A stretch of 64,000 bases of DNA, taken from Bog-756 sp963824645 (lineage in GTDB: Bacteria; Actinomycetota; Acidimicrobiia; Acidimicrobiales; RAAP-2). Of this stretch, positions 1-8,440 are shown one piece after another (position 1 is the first letter of the stretch; each line of letters opens with the position of its first letter). The stretch covers positions 1 to 64,000 of the forward strand of contig CAWGQC010000008.1 of assembly GCA_963824645.1 (NCBI GenBank), read 5' to 3'. The translations under genes and the position numbers were made by a program. The notes beneath the pieces were generated by a model. The model had not been told where the DNA came from, did no database searches, and worked only from the letters and a program-made list of their open reading frames with translations.

Positions 1-1256
1 ACTGCCGTGGGCGCCTTTGTGATGTCGCGAGACATAGGAAACATCCGAACCCTCGCGGATCGCGATTTCCTGGGCCGAGCGGGCCCTTTCGGGGCGCCCG
101 TTGGCTGGTAGTCCCTGGTCGGGTCAAAGGTGAAGTCCCGGAGTAACTCGCCGGTGGCGGCCTGGACGACCCGTACGTGGAGCTCGTGGACGAGCATGAT
201 GACGTGGGTTCCGCTGTGGATCCGCCCGACGCCGATGTGGTGGAGCTTGCCGTGCACGCGCAAGGTGACCGTCCCGGCCTTGTCGACTCGGTCCCGACGC
301 ACCCGATGGTGGGGATCGGATGCGTCGGCCCCTGGACCGGTCTTCGGACGGGCCAGGTAGGCGGTTGTCGGTGTCGAGGACTCGGCAAGTGAGCGGTGGG
401 GCCGTCGTTCGTTGTAGTCGTCGATGAGGGCCTGGAACTCGTCGATGGACGAGGGCTGACGGGGTTGGGCCCGCAGCCACTTCTTCATCGTCTGCTGGAA
501 TCGTTCGACCTTGCCGCAGGTGGTCGGGTGGTTTGGCCGGGAGTTCTTCTGCCGCACGTCCAGACGGTGAAGCTCTGATTCGAGAGCGTTGCGCCCGCCC
601 TTCCCTCCGGCCAGTCGCGTAGTGAAGACCATGCCATTGTCCGTCAACGTCGAGGCTGGAACCCCATGGATGGCAACAGCTTCCCGGAAGCAACCGAGAA
701 CGGTCCGTCCGGTGATCCGCCGGTGAACCGTGACCGACAGAGCCTTGCGGGAGTGGTCATCCAGCCAGGAGAGGATCTCCACATGGGCGCCGGGGGCACC
801 AGACGCCGTCACGAGCCGATGGTGGGTGAAGTCGGACTGCCAGCACTCGTTGGGTTGATCGGCCTCGAAGCGAATGTAGGACGAACGTGGCTTCTTCTGC
901 GGCTGCGGGGCGACCAGTCCGGCCTTGGCCAGATAGCGGCTGATGGTGGCGCTCGACACCCGGACTCCGTGGTGGTGTTCAAGGTGCCACCGGATGGTGT
1001 CCGGTCCGGCATCGAGGCCGGCCGCTACCAGCGTCGTGCGGAGTTCGACGATCTGGCCGACCACCGTCGCCGCCACTGCGTTGGGCGAGGTCTTTGGCCG
1101 TCGAGACCGCGGCTCGAAGGCTGCCTCTCCCTCGGAGCGATACCGAGCCACCAGCTTGGAGACCCATCCCGGTGAGACCTCGTAGGTCCGGGCAACCTCA
1201 GCCTGGCTCCGACCTTCCACGACGACCGCTGTGATGACCAATCGGGCTTTCGACAT
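1..1256 (-). CDS. IS481-family DDE transposase, 3' end outside window
   Basis: Reading the minus strand from ATG at 1256 gives an uninterrupted frame to the window edge, about 418 codons. An N-terminal helix-turn-helix region (residues about 1-60, including SQAEVARTYEVSPGWVSKLV) is followed by an rve-type integrase core. The catalytic triad is visible as D in CWQSDFTHH, D in LTDNGMVF and E in CGKVERFQQT. NERRPHRSL and the late FDPTRDYQP segment are typical of IS481 transposases. It would catalyse cut-and-paste or copy transposition of the element. No stop occurs before base 1: the frame runs through the left inverted repeat, encoding MFPMSRDI, so the true C-terminus lies outside the window or has been lost. 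Confidence 0.88.
   Translation of the reverse strand, partial: MSKARLVITAVVVEGRSQAEVARTYEVSPGWVSKLVARYRSEGEAAFEPRSRRPKTSPNAVAATVVGQIVELRTTLVAAGLDAGPDTIRWHLEHHHGVRVSSATISRYLAKAGLVAPQPQKKPRSSYIRFEADQPNECWQSDFTHHRLVTASGAPGAHVEILSWLDDHSRKALSVTVHRRITGRTVLGCFREAVAIHGVPASTLTDNGMVFTTRLAGGKGGRNALESELHRLDVRQKNSRPNHPTTCGKVERFQQTMKKWLRAQPRQPSSIDEFQALIDDYNERRPHRSLAESSTPTTAYLARPKTGPGADASDPHHRVRRDRVDKAGTVTLRVHGKLHHIGVGRIHSGTHVIMLVHELHVRVVQAATGELLRDFTFDPTRDYQPTGAPKGPARPRKSRSARVRMFPMSRDITKAPTA
18..41 (+). repeat. IS left terminal inverted repeat
   Basis: This 24 bp sequence starts TGTGATGTCGCGA and ends GACATAGGAAA. It pairs with the reverse complement of 1303-1326. Confidence 0.65.
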
Positions 1257-1302
1257 GCCCGATCATCAAGGAATCAGACTTTCCTATCTCCCGAGAGATG
1301 CC

Positions 1303-1326
1303 TTTCCTATGTCCTGAATCACGACA
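1303..1326 (-). repeat. IS right terminal inverted repeat
   Basis: Read on the minus strand it starts TGTCGTGATTCAG and ends GACATAGGAAA. The last 11 bases are identical to the left end. A related subterminal copy (TTTCCTATCTCCCGAGAGAT) lies just inside at 1280-1299. Confidence 0.7.
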
Positions 1327-1391
1327 CTGCCGAGCGCGCTAAAAGTCCAGGTCAGGTCCTCCATTCGGTGCCGGGCACAATGCTCGGTGAG
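1324..1391 (+). repeat. Direct repeat copy 1 flanking toxin-antitoxin locus
   Basis: The sequence starts ACACTGCCGAGC and ends ATGCTCGGTGAG. It matches 2219-2285 in the same orientation, with the conserved core GCTAAAAGTCCAG. The outer CCGAGC and GCTCGG segments are complementary, so each copy could fold as a stem with a long loop or be the remnant of a small inverted-repeat element. The first three bases overlap the IS end. Confidence 0.75.
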
Positions 1392-1424
1392 AACCCCGTG
1401 AGAACCAAACAGTTCTCCCGCAAA

Positions 1425-1808
1425 TCAGACCTGGATGGCCTCGACCCCTGGGATGGCGTCATAGTCCTGATCCTGGGTAACCACCGGGATCTGCTCCACA
1501 AGGGCGGTAGCCGCTACGAGGGCATCCAGGATCGGTATCCGCCGGCCATCGGTACGTAGGGCTGCGACGATTCGCGCGAACTGGCGCGCCACCTCCGCGT
1601 CGACCGGCAACGGATCCCACGTCGACTCGACCGCCGAGAGCGTTGCCACCCGCGCCGGTCGATCAGCATCGCTGGCCATGAGCACACCGACAGTCAGCTC
1701 GGCGATCGTCACCACCGAGACCTCGGTCTCGGTCACCCCGTCCATCTCACCAAGGGGTCGTCCCGATTCCGTGGCGACGAAGAACGAGGTGTCGAGGAGG
1801 GCCCTCAT
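1425..1808 (-). CDS. PIN-domain toxin (VapC-type ribonuclease)
   Basis: A 127-residue PIN domain protein, the usual VapC length. It is predicted to be a Mg2+-dependent ribonuclease that blocks translation when its antitoxin is degraded. The conserved acidic residues are present: D6 in ALLDTSFF, E37 in TIAELTVG, D95 in PILDALVAA and D113/D115 in TQDQDYD. The ATG at 1808 overlaps the antitoxin stop by four bases (ATGA), which indicates translational coupling and fixes the start; the frame extends further upstream but only as an antisense-like extension through the antitoxin. The locus sits between two direct repeats and next to an insertion sequence, a common setting for mobile toxin-antitoxin pairs. 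Confidence 0.9.
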   Translation of the reverse strand: MRALLDTSFFVATESGRPLGEMDGVTETEVSVVTIAELTVGVLMASDADRPARVATLSAVESTWDPLPVDAEVARQFARIVAALRTDGRRIPILDALVAATALVEQIPVVTQDQDYDAIPGVEAIQV

Positions 1809-2050
1809 ACGTCGTCGGTCGTATCCCGCAGCAGACCCCGAACCTCTCGGAGGAGCCTCCGGTCGGCAGCGTGACGAGATGCAATGGCGAAAGCCTCGTC
1901 CGCCGGTACCGTCCACCGCCGGCGCAAAGGCACGATTTCTGCGACCGGACGCCGGTCGACGGTAACGGTCAACCGCTCGCCCGCTTCGACCCGCCGGAGC
2001 ACCTCGCTCACCGTATTCCGCAGGTCGCGGACCGAAATCGAGGTGCCCAT
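1805..2050 (-). CDS. Phd/YefM-type antitoxin
   Basis: An 81-residue protein starting MGTSISVRDLRN, with the Phd/YefM N-terminal DNA-binding fold (SVRDLRNTVSEVLRRVEAGE, then TVTVDRRPVAEIVPL). The charged C-terminal tail should wrap the PIN toxin. It is the first gene of the toxin-antitoxin operon and normally both neutralises the toxin and represses its own promoter. The start at 2050 was chosen because the family N-terminus begins there. An upstream ATG would add about 27 residues rich in Tyr and Ser that do not fit the family. A TGTACA hexamer, the core of known YefM operators, lies 30 bp upstream. Confidence 0.88.
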   Translation of the reverse strand: MGTSISVRDLRNTVSEVLRRVEAGERLTVTVDRRPVAEIVPLRRRWTVPADEAFAIASRHAADRRLLREVRGLLRDTTDDV

Positions 2051-2075
2051 GGCCTGACCGTAGCACATAGAGCCA

Positions 2076-2087
2076 TATGTGTACATA
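2076..2087 (-). promoter_or_regulatory. Putative YefM-type operator (TGTACA core)
   Basis: The near-palindrome TATGTGTACATA lies about 26 bp upstream of the antitoxin start. TGTACA is the core hexamer described for YefM-YoeB operators, and P1 Phd binds the related GTGTACAC. The position fits an autoregulatory site. Binding is inferred. Confidence 0.45.
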
Positions 2088-2218
2088 GGCGGAGGTGAAG
2101 AGATCAGGACGGAGTATCGCGCCTGTCTCAAGATCGGACTCGCCGCCGCCTTGTACGGCTCGGCGACCCGAGAACCAGTCCGTTTGAGACGGCTGCCGAC
2201 GTCAGGACTCGCGAGAGC

Positions 2219-2285
2219 ACACTGCCGAGCACGCTAAAAGTCCAGTTCAGAGCCCCGTTCACTGTCGGGCAGAATGCTCGGTGAG
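2219..2285 (+). repeat. Direct repeat copy 2 flanking toxin-antitoxin locus
   Basis: Same orientation and layout as 1324-1391: it starts ACACTGCCGAGCACGCTAAA and ends GAATGCTCGGTGAG, with divergence in the middle. Together the two copies bracket the toxin-antitoxin operon and its promoter. Confidence 0.75.
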
Positions 2286-2642
2286 GTCCAAGTCCCGGGC
2301 ACCCACGACCGCGGATGCGGGCTTGCCTGGTCGGTGTGCATTGAAGTCGCCAATATAAAGTTGACTTTGCCAGGCAATGCGCCACTCGCTTCTTCGAAGC
2401 TAGTGGGTCGGTCGCTCAACCCCATGAAGTCCGGCCAGCGAATGGAAACAAACGTGGTCTCGGGTTGGGATCATGCGACACTCCCTCGATCGGGACAAAG
2501 TCCGGTGGCGGCCGTTCGGATCGAGTCCGACCGAGTGGAGAAAACCTCTCCTATGCGGACCCCACTGAGGGAACGGATCCGCACACTCTGGCCAAGTCGG
2601 ACCAGACACGAAGGTGGATTGCTTCTTGCACGCAGGGGACGG
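2286..2642. other. Gene-less stretch
   Basis: No convincing gene on either strand. Open frames here lack recognisable domains and a consistent ribosome binding site. A short inverted repeat, TTGCCTGG at 2323-2330 and CCAGGCAA at 2370-2377, is the only structure I see. The stretch is locally more A/T-rich (around 2350-2370) than its neighbours, which fits mobile or degraded DNA. Confidence 0.5.
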
Positions 2643-3131
2643 TCATTGCCAGGTCTCCCAGGGGACTTGATGGCAGCCGGGAAGCTGGGCGCTGAAGTCC
2701 TCGAGCCCTTCCCGGTCTCCTGTCCGTCGTCGGAGGTCGGTAACGACGCGCAGAGCGAGCGGGTCGCAGCCAATGCTGGCGAGATGTTCACGGAGCAGGT
2801 CAGTGGCTCGACTGACGTTGCCGGCAGCCGCGATGCGGACCACTTCAATGTGATGGCGTTCCCAGCTCATCAGGCGGCCACCGGTGGGAATTGGTGATGC
2901 GTCGGTGTAGGCGGCGAGATCGGCCATGGCGAGCCTGAAGTCCGGATCGGCCATGACCGCGTGACGGAGTGCCTTTACCGTCACGGACTGGTCCGCGACC
3001 CGTTGTGCTTGGCGATAAAAGGCGGCGGCCTGAAGGTTAGCCGTGAGAACCCGACCGTGGTCTTCGACAGCAGGACCAGGATAGGCCGACTGGCCACGGC
3101 GGGTGTTGGGCCATTCCGGGTAGCGATGCAT
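2643..3131 (-). CDS. Small TPR-like (TTC38-like) protein
   Basis: About 162 residues from ATG at 3131. The helical pattern (HAVMADPDFRLAMADLAAYTD, then RHHIEVVRIAAAGNVSRATDLLREHLA, then DPLALRVVTDLR) resembles tetratricopeptide proteins of the TTC38 type, in which a His/Glu-containing helix pair precedes the phrase about carrying load to the next repeat. It lies downstream of the SARP regulator on the same strand, separated by 113 bp, and may be its companion or a detached helical repeat region. The open frame extends 5' to 3515, but that extension is antisense-like and overlaps the regulator. No enzymatic function is evident. Confidence 0.55.
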   Translation of the reverse strand: MHRYPEWPNTRRGQSAYPGPAVEDHGRVLTANLQAAAFYRQAQRVADQSVTVKALRHAVMADPDFRLAMADLAAYTDASPIPTGGRLMSWERHHIEVVRIAAAGNVSRATDLLREHLASIGCDPLALRVVTDLRRRTGDREGLEDFSAQLPGCHQVPWETWQ

Positions 3132-3244
3132 GACCGTCAGGTTGCGCTTGTGACCTGAGATCACCCTGAGGTGGTGCTGAGGTGCCAGCGCCGAAGTATC
3201 AGATGGCAGTCTTCTGAAGGGAACTCGAGCTCGGTTTTGCTGAT

Positions 3245-6200
3245 TCAGGTCGCGGGTGGTGTGAGCCGGGTCGTGAGAGCCACCAGATCTGGCTCGTCGG
3301 TGAGGGAGCGATGCGAGGGACCTGAGGCTCGCTGTTGGGCCAACGCCACGAAGTTGTCGGTGTTGCGCTGAGTGGGGTCTGCGATCGCGTTGGCTGCGGC
3401 CAGGGCGGAATCGGCGAGCAGTTGGGATTCGGGATCTCCGATTGCCTTTGCGGCTCTGACGGCATCTGCCGCGAAGCTGACTGCAGCAGCCGGTTGATCT
3501 GTACCGATCGCCCACCAGGCCAGGCCGGCAAGCACCCGGGCTCGGCCGGCGGGAAGGTCGGCGTCCCGGTAACGCTCGGCGGCAGTGTCGAGCAAGCCTC
3601 TCGCCCGTGACAAGTCACCGAGGTGACGGGCGACGGCCGCTTGGCCGACCATGGCGTCGGCCGAGAGCCACGGGTTGTAGCAGCACCCGATCGCCTCTTG
3701 GTAGAGATGGTCGGCGGCAGTGGCGTCACCTTGTCTGGCCCGCACACCGGCCAAAGAGACGAGGCAAAAGGGCAGGTAAGGGTGCTGCTCGGTCGCCCGG
3801 CACCGTTCCAACAGCGCTTCGTAGGTTGCTGACGCGCCTTCGAGATCACCCTTTGCCGCGGCAACTCCGGCGAGAGCGTTCAGTGCGTTGACCACCAGCA
3901 AAATCTCACCGGCTGCGTCGAAGCGCTCAATGCTCGAGAGGGCTGCCGCCTCCGCCTCGTCGAGACGCCCAAACGACGCCATATTCCAGCTGACCAGCAT
4001 GTCGTGGGTGCCAAGCAGCCACCCGTGCTCATCAGGCCCAAGGTGCATCTGCGTCTCCATCGTGTCGTCTGTACCGGGTAGCCACCGTTGGTCATCAGTG
4101 CCGAGCAGCATCCGTGCTTCTGCCAAAGCCTCCAGCGACTGGCCGAATTGGTGGGCGCGGATCAGTACCGACGCTCCAAGCAGGAGCGCCTCGGCCAGGC
4201 GGATGGGATCGCCTCCCGGCCTCAAGACGGCAATCGCCTCTTCACATTCGACGACACCCGCCGCCGGGCTGAACGACATGCCCACGCAGTAGCCGTGCCA
4301 GACGAGGGCGGTGGCGCGCAGCTCAGTACGGCATTTCCCTTCGACGCACAGCGCACTTGCTAACCAACGGGCGCCTTCGGCAAAATCGCTATTGACAAAC
4401 CAGAGCCAGGCCATTCCCGAGACCATCGATAGTGCGGCATCGATGTTTCCGGTGCCCAGATGCCAATCGAGGGCAGATTTCAGATTGCCCAACTCCGGGG
4501 TCAGGCGTTCGCTCCACTCGGGCGCTCTGGCCCCTCGTAGGCGTTCGTTGGCGTTCTCGGCGAAGCGGCGGTAGTAGGCGGCGTGTCTCCTGCGAACCGT
4601 GTCGGACCCATCGGACTCGTCGAGGCGGGCGGCGCCGTACTCCCACAACGTCTGCAGCTGAGTGAACCGGGTCACGCCGGTTGTCGGGGCCGTGACCAGG
4701 GACTTGTCCACCAGCCGACTCATGATGTCGAGGATGTCGGTGCCCGGGAGCTCGTCGTCGACGCAGACGGCCTCGACGGCTTCGAGCTCGCAGCCGCCAA
4801 TGAAGACCGCCAGCCGAGCGAACAGGCGCCGCTCGTCTTCGAATAGGAGGTCGTAGCTCCAGTCGACGACGGCACGCAGCGTCTGTTGGCGGGGCAGCGC
4901 GGTGCGGGCGCCGCGGGTGAGCAGCGCGAAGCGGTCATGAGTCGCTCGGCCAGCGTGGACAGAGGGAGGGCTCGAAGGCGGGCGGCGGCCAGCTCGATGG
5001 CCAGGGGCAGGCCGTCAAGTCGTCGACAGATACCTTCGATGATCTCTTTGGCTGGGCCGTCGCCTTCGAATCCCGGGTGGACCGCACGAGCACGATCCAC
5101 GAAGAGTTCGATGGCAGCTGGGGAGGCCAGCCCGGCTACGGGTATGAGGATCTCGCCGGGAACACCGAGTGGCTCGCGGCTGGTGGCCACGAGGTGAAGA
5201 CCGGGTACCTTTCCGACCAGGGTGTGGGTGAGGCTCGCAGCCTCCTCGATGACGTGTTCGCAGTTGTCGAGGACGACCACGAGCGAGCGGCCGGCGAGGT
5301 GGCGGGCAATGAGCTCGGCCGTCGATCCAGAGGGCTGTGCGTCACCCGGTGCGGGCCGTACGGCTCCGAGCGTGCCGGCCGCAGCCGGGGCGACCGCTTC
5401 GGGATCGGTGACGCCAGCCAGTTCGATCAGCCAGGTGCCCCCCGGGTGCTGTTCCCGCAAGCGGGCCGCGGCCTCGACCGCCAGACGGGTCTTGCCCACT
5501 CCACCGGGTCCGATCAGTGTGACCAAGCGGCTGGCGGCAATGGCTTGGCCCACCTGGCCCAGTTCAGTTTCGCGTCCGAGGAATGTGCTTAGTGGTTCGG
5601 GCAGGTTGCCTGGCGCCGACAGCACCGCCGGTGCACGTTCCGCCGGCGGTTGCTCGGCGACAAGGTTCGGGTCGTGGTCAAGGACGCGAGCTTCCAACTG
5701 ACGCAGGCTCGAGCCCGGGTCGACCCCGAGCTCGTCGACCAGTCGGTCACGGATCTCGGTGTAGGCCCGCAACGCTTCGGCTTGGCGTCCTGCCCGGTAG
5801 AGCGCCAGCATGAGCAGCTCCCAAAGGCGCTCGCGTAGCGGGTGGTCCCTGCACAGCGCTTCGAGCTCGCCCACCAGCTCGTTGTGATGGCCAAGCTCCA
5901 GGTCTGCTTCGATCCGGTACTCGGTTGCCACCAAGACCAACTCATCGAGATGCGCCCGCTCGGCATCGGCGAAGCCGGCATAGGCGAACTCGGACAGCGG
6001 CTCGCCGCGTCGCAACCGGAGGGCGTCGCCGAGCGTGGCGGACGCCCTGGCTACCTCGCCTTCGGCGCTGAGGCGGCGCCCTTCGGCTACCAAGTCCTCG
6101 AATCGGGCTGCGTCCAAATCAGCGGCACTGATGTCGAGCGCGTAGCCGGATTCGGAGGTCACGATGGCGGAGGCTCCGAGCGTTCGGCGCAGTTGGACGA

Positions 6201-6396
6201 TCTGGGCCTGGAGGGCGTTGGCCGGCTTCGCCGTCTGCCCGTCGCCCCAGAGCTGGTCGATCAGACGATCGACGCTGACCGGATTCCCTCGGTTGAGCGC
6301 CAGGAGAGCCAGGAGGGCCCGTTGCTTGGCGCCACGAACGGGTATCGCCACACCCCCTCTGACCACCTCGAACTCGCCCAAGAGCTTCACTTCCAC
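3245..6396 (-). pseudogene. AfsR/SARP-type regulator with NB-ARC and TPR domains, frameshifted
   Basis: Residues 1-95 are an OmpR-like winged helix (GAKQRALLALLAL, SVDRLIDQLWG). Residues about 100-245 are the bacterial transcriptional activator domain (RLWELLMLALYRAGRQAEALRAY, ELGVDPG). An NB-ARC ATPase follows, with Walker A GPGGVGKT near 297 and Walker B LVVVLDNCEH near 371. Near base 4938 (codon about 487) the frame shifts. The normal continuation, reading HDRFALLTRGARTALPRQQT then WSYDLL, is in the next frame and runs on through MSRLVDKSLV at 4723 into a C-terminal TPR region ending at 3245. GTG at 6396 is the best start (VEVKLLGEFEV). The gene is either broken or carries a one-base assembly error. 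It is divergent from an ABC exporter that it probably controlled. Confidence 0.8.
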
Positions 6397-6531
6397 GCTC
6401 CCACGGTACGACCCATGGCCAGGTACGGCCTGATGGAGCCGACTCGCCCACCTCAGGGCCACCTCAGCGGCACCTCAGGCACCGAGCGCAGATTGTCTCC
6501 AGGACCACGAACATCGAGGAAAGGAAGCACC
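6397..6531. promoter_or_regulatory. Divergent promoter region, SARP regulator / ABC exporter
   Basis: This 135 bp gap lies between the regulator start (GTG 6396, minus) and the exporter start (ATG 6532, plus). A short direct repeat CACCTCAG occurs around 6449-6480 (CCACCTCAGGGCCACCTCAG, then CACCTCAGGC). SARP proteins usually bind short direct repeats, so this is a candidate site. The exporter has an AGGAAAGG ribosome binding site at 6518-6525. Confidence 0.45.
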
Positions 6532-7461
6532 ATGATCGAGGCAAACCACCTGACCAAGCGCTACGGCAAGACGGTAGCGGTCAACCAGGTCTCCTTCACC
6601 GTCAAGCCCGGACAGGTGACCGGATTCCTCGGGCCCAACGGGGCCGGCAAGTCGACCACCATGCGCATGATCCTGGGCCTGGACACCCCGACCTCCGGAG
6701 AAGTCCGAGTGGACGGCAAGCCCTACCACGAGCTGGTTGATCCGCTCCGGTCGGTCGGGGCGCTCTTGGACGCCGGGGCCATCGTCGGCGGCCGCAGCGC
6801 CGCCAACCACCTCATATGGCTGGCCGACAGCAATGGCATCGCCCGCCGCCGGGTCAGCGAAGTGCTCGACCTCGTCGGACTCAGCGACGTCGCAGGAAAG
6901 CGGGTCGGAACCTTCTCGCTCGGCATGAACCAGCGGCTGGGCATCGCCGCCGCCCTCCTCGGCGACCCCGAGACGGTGATGTTCGACGAGCCGATCAACG
7001 GCCTCGACCCCGAGGGCATCCTCTGGATCCGGAACCTGATGAAGTCATTGGCATCCGAAGGTCGCACAGTGTTCCTCTCCAGCCATCTGATGAGCGAGAT
7101 GGCCCAAACCGCCGACCACCTGATCGTGATCGGCAGGGGCCGCATCATCGCCGACGCCGGCACCGATGAGTTCATCAACCGTCACACCGCCCCGAGTGTC
7201 CGGGTCCGGGCCGTGGAGCAGACCGGCCTGGGCGAGGCCCTCACTCAAAGCGGCGCTCTGATCGAGTGCGGTTCCGACGGTGCCATGGTCGTGACCGGCA
7301 TGGACGCCGCTGCCATCGGCGGCGCCGCCTCCGCTCACGACATCACCCTCGTCGAGCTGACCCCACTCGGGTCGTCGCTCGAGGAGGCGTATTTCGACTT
7401 GACCAAGGATGAAACCGACTACCACGCCGGCCACCTGGCCGCCTCGAGCAAAGGAATCTGA
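6532..7461 (+). CDS. ABC transporter ATP-binding protein
   Basis: A 309-residue ATPase of the drug/lantibiotic export type (ABC-2 partner). Walker A GPNGAGKST is at residues 34-42, the signature FSLGMNQRLG near 127 and Walker B VMFDEPINGLDP near 149. An HLMSE switch histidine and a C-terminal extension of about 90 residues follow, as in BcrA/DrrA-like proteins. It should drive the membrane partner encoded one base downstream (7463-8293). ATG 6532 has a good ribosome binding site; the frame is open further upstream, but that part is antisense to the regulator. Regulation by the divergent SARP-type gene is likely from context. Confidence 0.92.
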   Translation: MIEANHLTKRYGKTVAVNQVSFTVKPGQVTGFLGPNGAGKSTTMRMILGLDTPTSGEVRVDGKPYHELVDPLRSVGALLDAGAIVGGRSAANHLIWLADSNGIARRRVSEVLDLVGLSDVAGKRVGTFSLGMNQRLGIAAALLGDPETVMFDEPINGLDPEGILWIRNLMKSLASEGRTVFLSSHLMSEMAQTADHLIVIGRGRIIADAGTDEFINRHTAPSVRVRAVEQTGLGEALTQSGALIECGSDGAMVVTGMDAAAIGGAASAHDITLVELTPLGSSLEEAYFDLTKDETDYHAGHLAASSKGI

Positions 7462-7462
7462 C

Positions 7463-8293
7463 ATGAGCACTCTGACCAACACCATCGATGCGATTCACTT
7501 CACACCGCCGGCCCGGCGGGTACGGACGGCTCCGACCAGCAGAGTTCTCAAGTCGGAGTGGACCAAGCTTCGCACGTTGCCCTCCACCTGGCGGACGGCG
7601 GTCATGGCCGTCACCATTTCGATCGGCTTGGGTGCCGTTCTCTGCATCTCCCAGGCCAACCAGTGGGCCACCATGACCGCCGCCGAGCGAGCCACGTTCG
7701 ACCCGACGGCTTGCTCGTTGGGGGGATTCTTTTTGGTCGGCGCCGTGCTGCTCGGGGCGCTCGCCGTGCGTGCCGTTACCGCCGAATATTCGACGGGTAT
7801 GATCCGGTCCACCTTCACCGCCACGCCTACCCGACGCCTGGTACTGGCAGCCAAAGCAGTGGTCACCGCGGCGTTCGCGTTCCCGGTGGCGCTGCTGGCT
7901 GCCGTGGTCAGTTTCGAGGTCGGTCAGCAGATCTTCGCCGGCAAGCACCTGCAGGTGTCCTTGGGGTCTCCCGGCGTGCTCCGGGCCCTAGTCTTCGCTG
8001 CCCTGGCGGTGAGCCTGGTCGCCATCATCGGGGTCGGCCTCGGCGGCCTCATCCGACACACGGCAGGGGCAACTACAGCACTGGTGCTGGTCATCGTAGG
8101 AGGAGCCGTGCTCGGCCAGTTCCTTCCGGCCGATTTCCGTCAATACCTGCCCGGGACGGCACTCGAGGCGGCCGTCACGGTCAACCATTCGACGGGCCTT
8201 CTGAGGCCAGGAGCCGCCATTGTTGTCCTAGGCGTCTATGCCGCAATCGTCTTGGCCGCAGCATCGATGCGGATGGCGCACCGCGACGCTTGA
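7463..8293 (+). CDS. ABC-2 type transporter permease
   Basis: A 276-residue membrane protein. A cytosolic N-terminus with the typical SEWTKLRTLPSTW motif is followed by about six hydrophobic segments (for example AVMAVTISIGLGAVLC, FFLVGAVLLGALAVRAVTAE, AFAFPVALLAAVVSF, ALAVSLVAIIGVGLGGLI, AIVVLGVYAAIVLAAAS). The EYSTGMIRSTFTATP loop after the second segment is characteristic of this permease family. It forms the channel of a heteromeric exporter with the ATPase just upstream. A strong hairpin follows 16 bp after the stop. Confidence 0.9.
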   Translation: MSTLTNTIDAIHFTPPARRVRTAPTSRVLKSEWTKLRTLPSTWRTAVMAVTISIGLGAVLCISQANQWATMTAAERATFDPTACSLGGFFLVGAVLLGALAVRAVTAEYSTGMIRSTFTATPTRRLVLAAKAVVTAAFAFPVALLAAVVSFEVGQQIFAGKHLQVSLGSPGVLRALVFAALAVSLVAIIGVGLGGLIRHTAGATTALVLVIVGGAVLGQFLPADFRQYLPGTALEAAVTVNHSTGLLRPGAAIVVLGVYAAIVLAAASMRMAHRDA

Positions 8294-8308
8294 CCCTCAA
8301 TGGGTCTC

Positions 8309-8343
8309 AAGTCCCCGAAGGTGCGATGCGCCTTCGGGGACTT
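8309..8343. terminator. Bidirectional hairpin terminator
   Basis: A perfect 13 bp stem (AAGTCCCCGAAGG with CCTTCGGGGACTT) encloses a 9-base loop. It lies between the convergent ABC permease (ends 8293) and hrpB (ends 8441). No long T tract follows, as is usual in high-GC actinobacteria. Confidence 0.85.
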
Positions 8344-8440
8344 GGCGTGTGAGGCACTATTAATCTCAGCAAAGACACACTCGCGAGGAGTTGCCCCCCG
8401 AAGCCGGCCTGACCCCCGGTCAAGATCTCAATGCGACTGG

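Larger units (their letters stand above)
18..1326 (-). mobile_element. IS481-family insertion sequence
   Basis: A single DDE transposase gene on the minus strand lies between imperfect 24 bp terminal inverted repeats at 18-41 and 1303-1326. Read inward, both ends start with TGT and share the block GACATAGGAAA; I count 17 of 24 matching positions. A third copy of the TTTCCTAT motif is subterminal at 1280-1299, as expected for a second transposase binding site. I see no clear target-site duplication. The right end abuts a 68 bp repeat at 1324-1391, so the element may have landed in or next to it. The left boundary is less certain because the transposase frame continues past it. Confidence 0.8.

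Noticed and set aside
2274..2897. Long plus-strand open frame upstream of the SARP region
   Set aside because: Sequence has no domain-like character, starts inside a repeat and overlaps the better-supported minus-strand TPR-like gene.
5842..6531. N-terminal extension of the first ABC ATPase frame
   Set aside because: It is antisense to the SARP regulator. The ATPase family starts at MIEANHLTKRYG with a good ribosome binding site at 6518.
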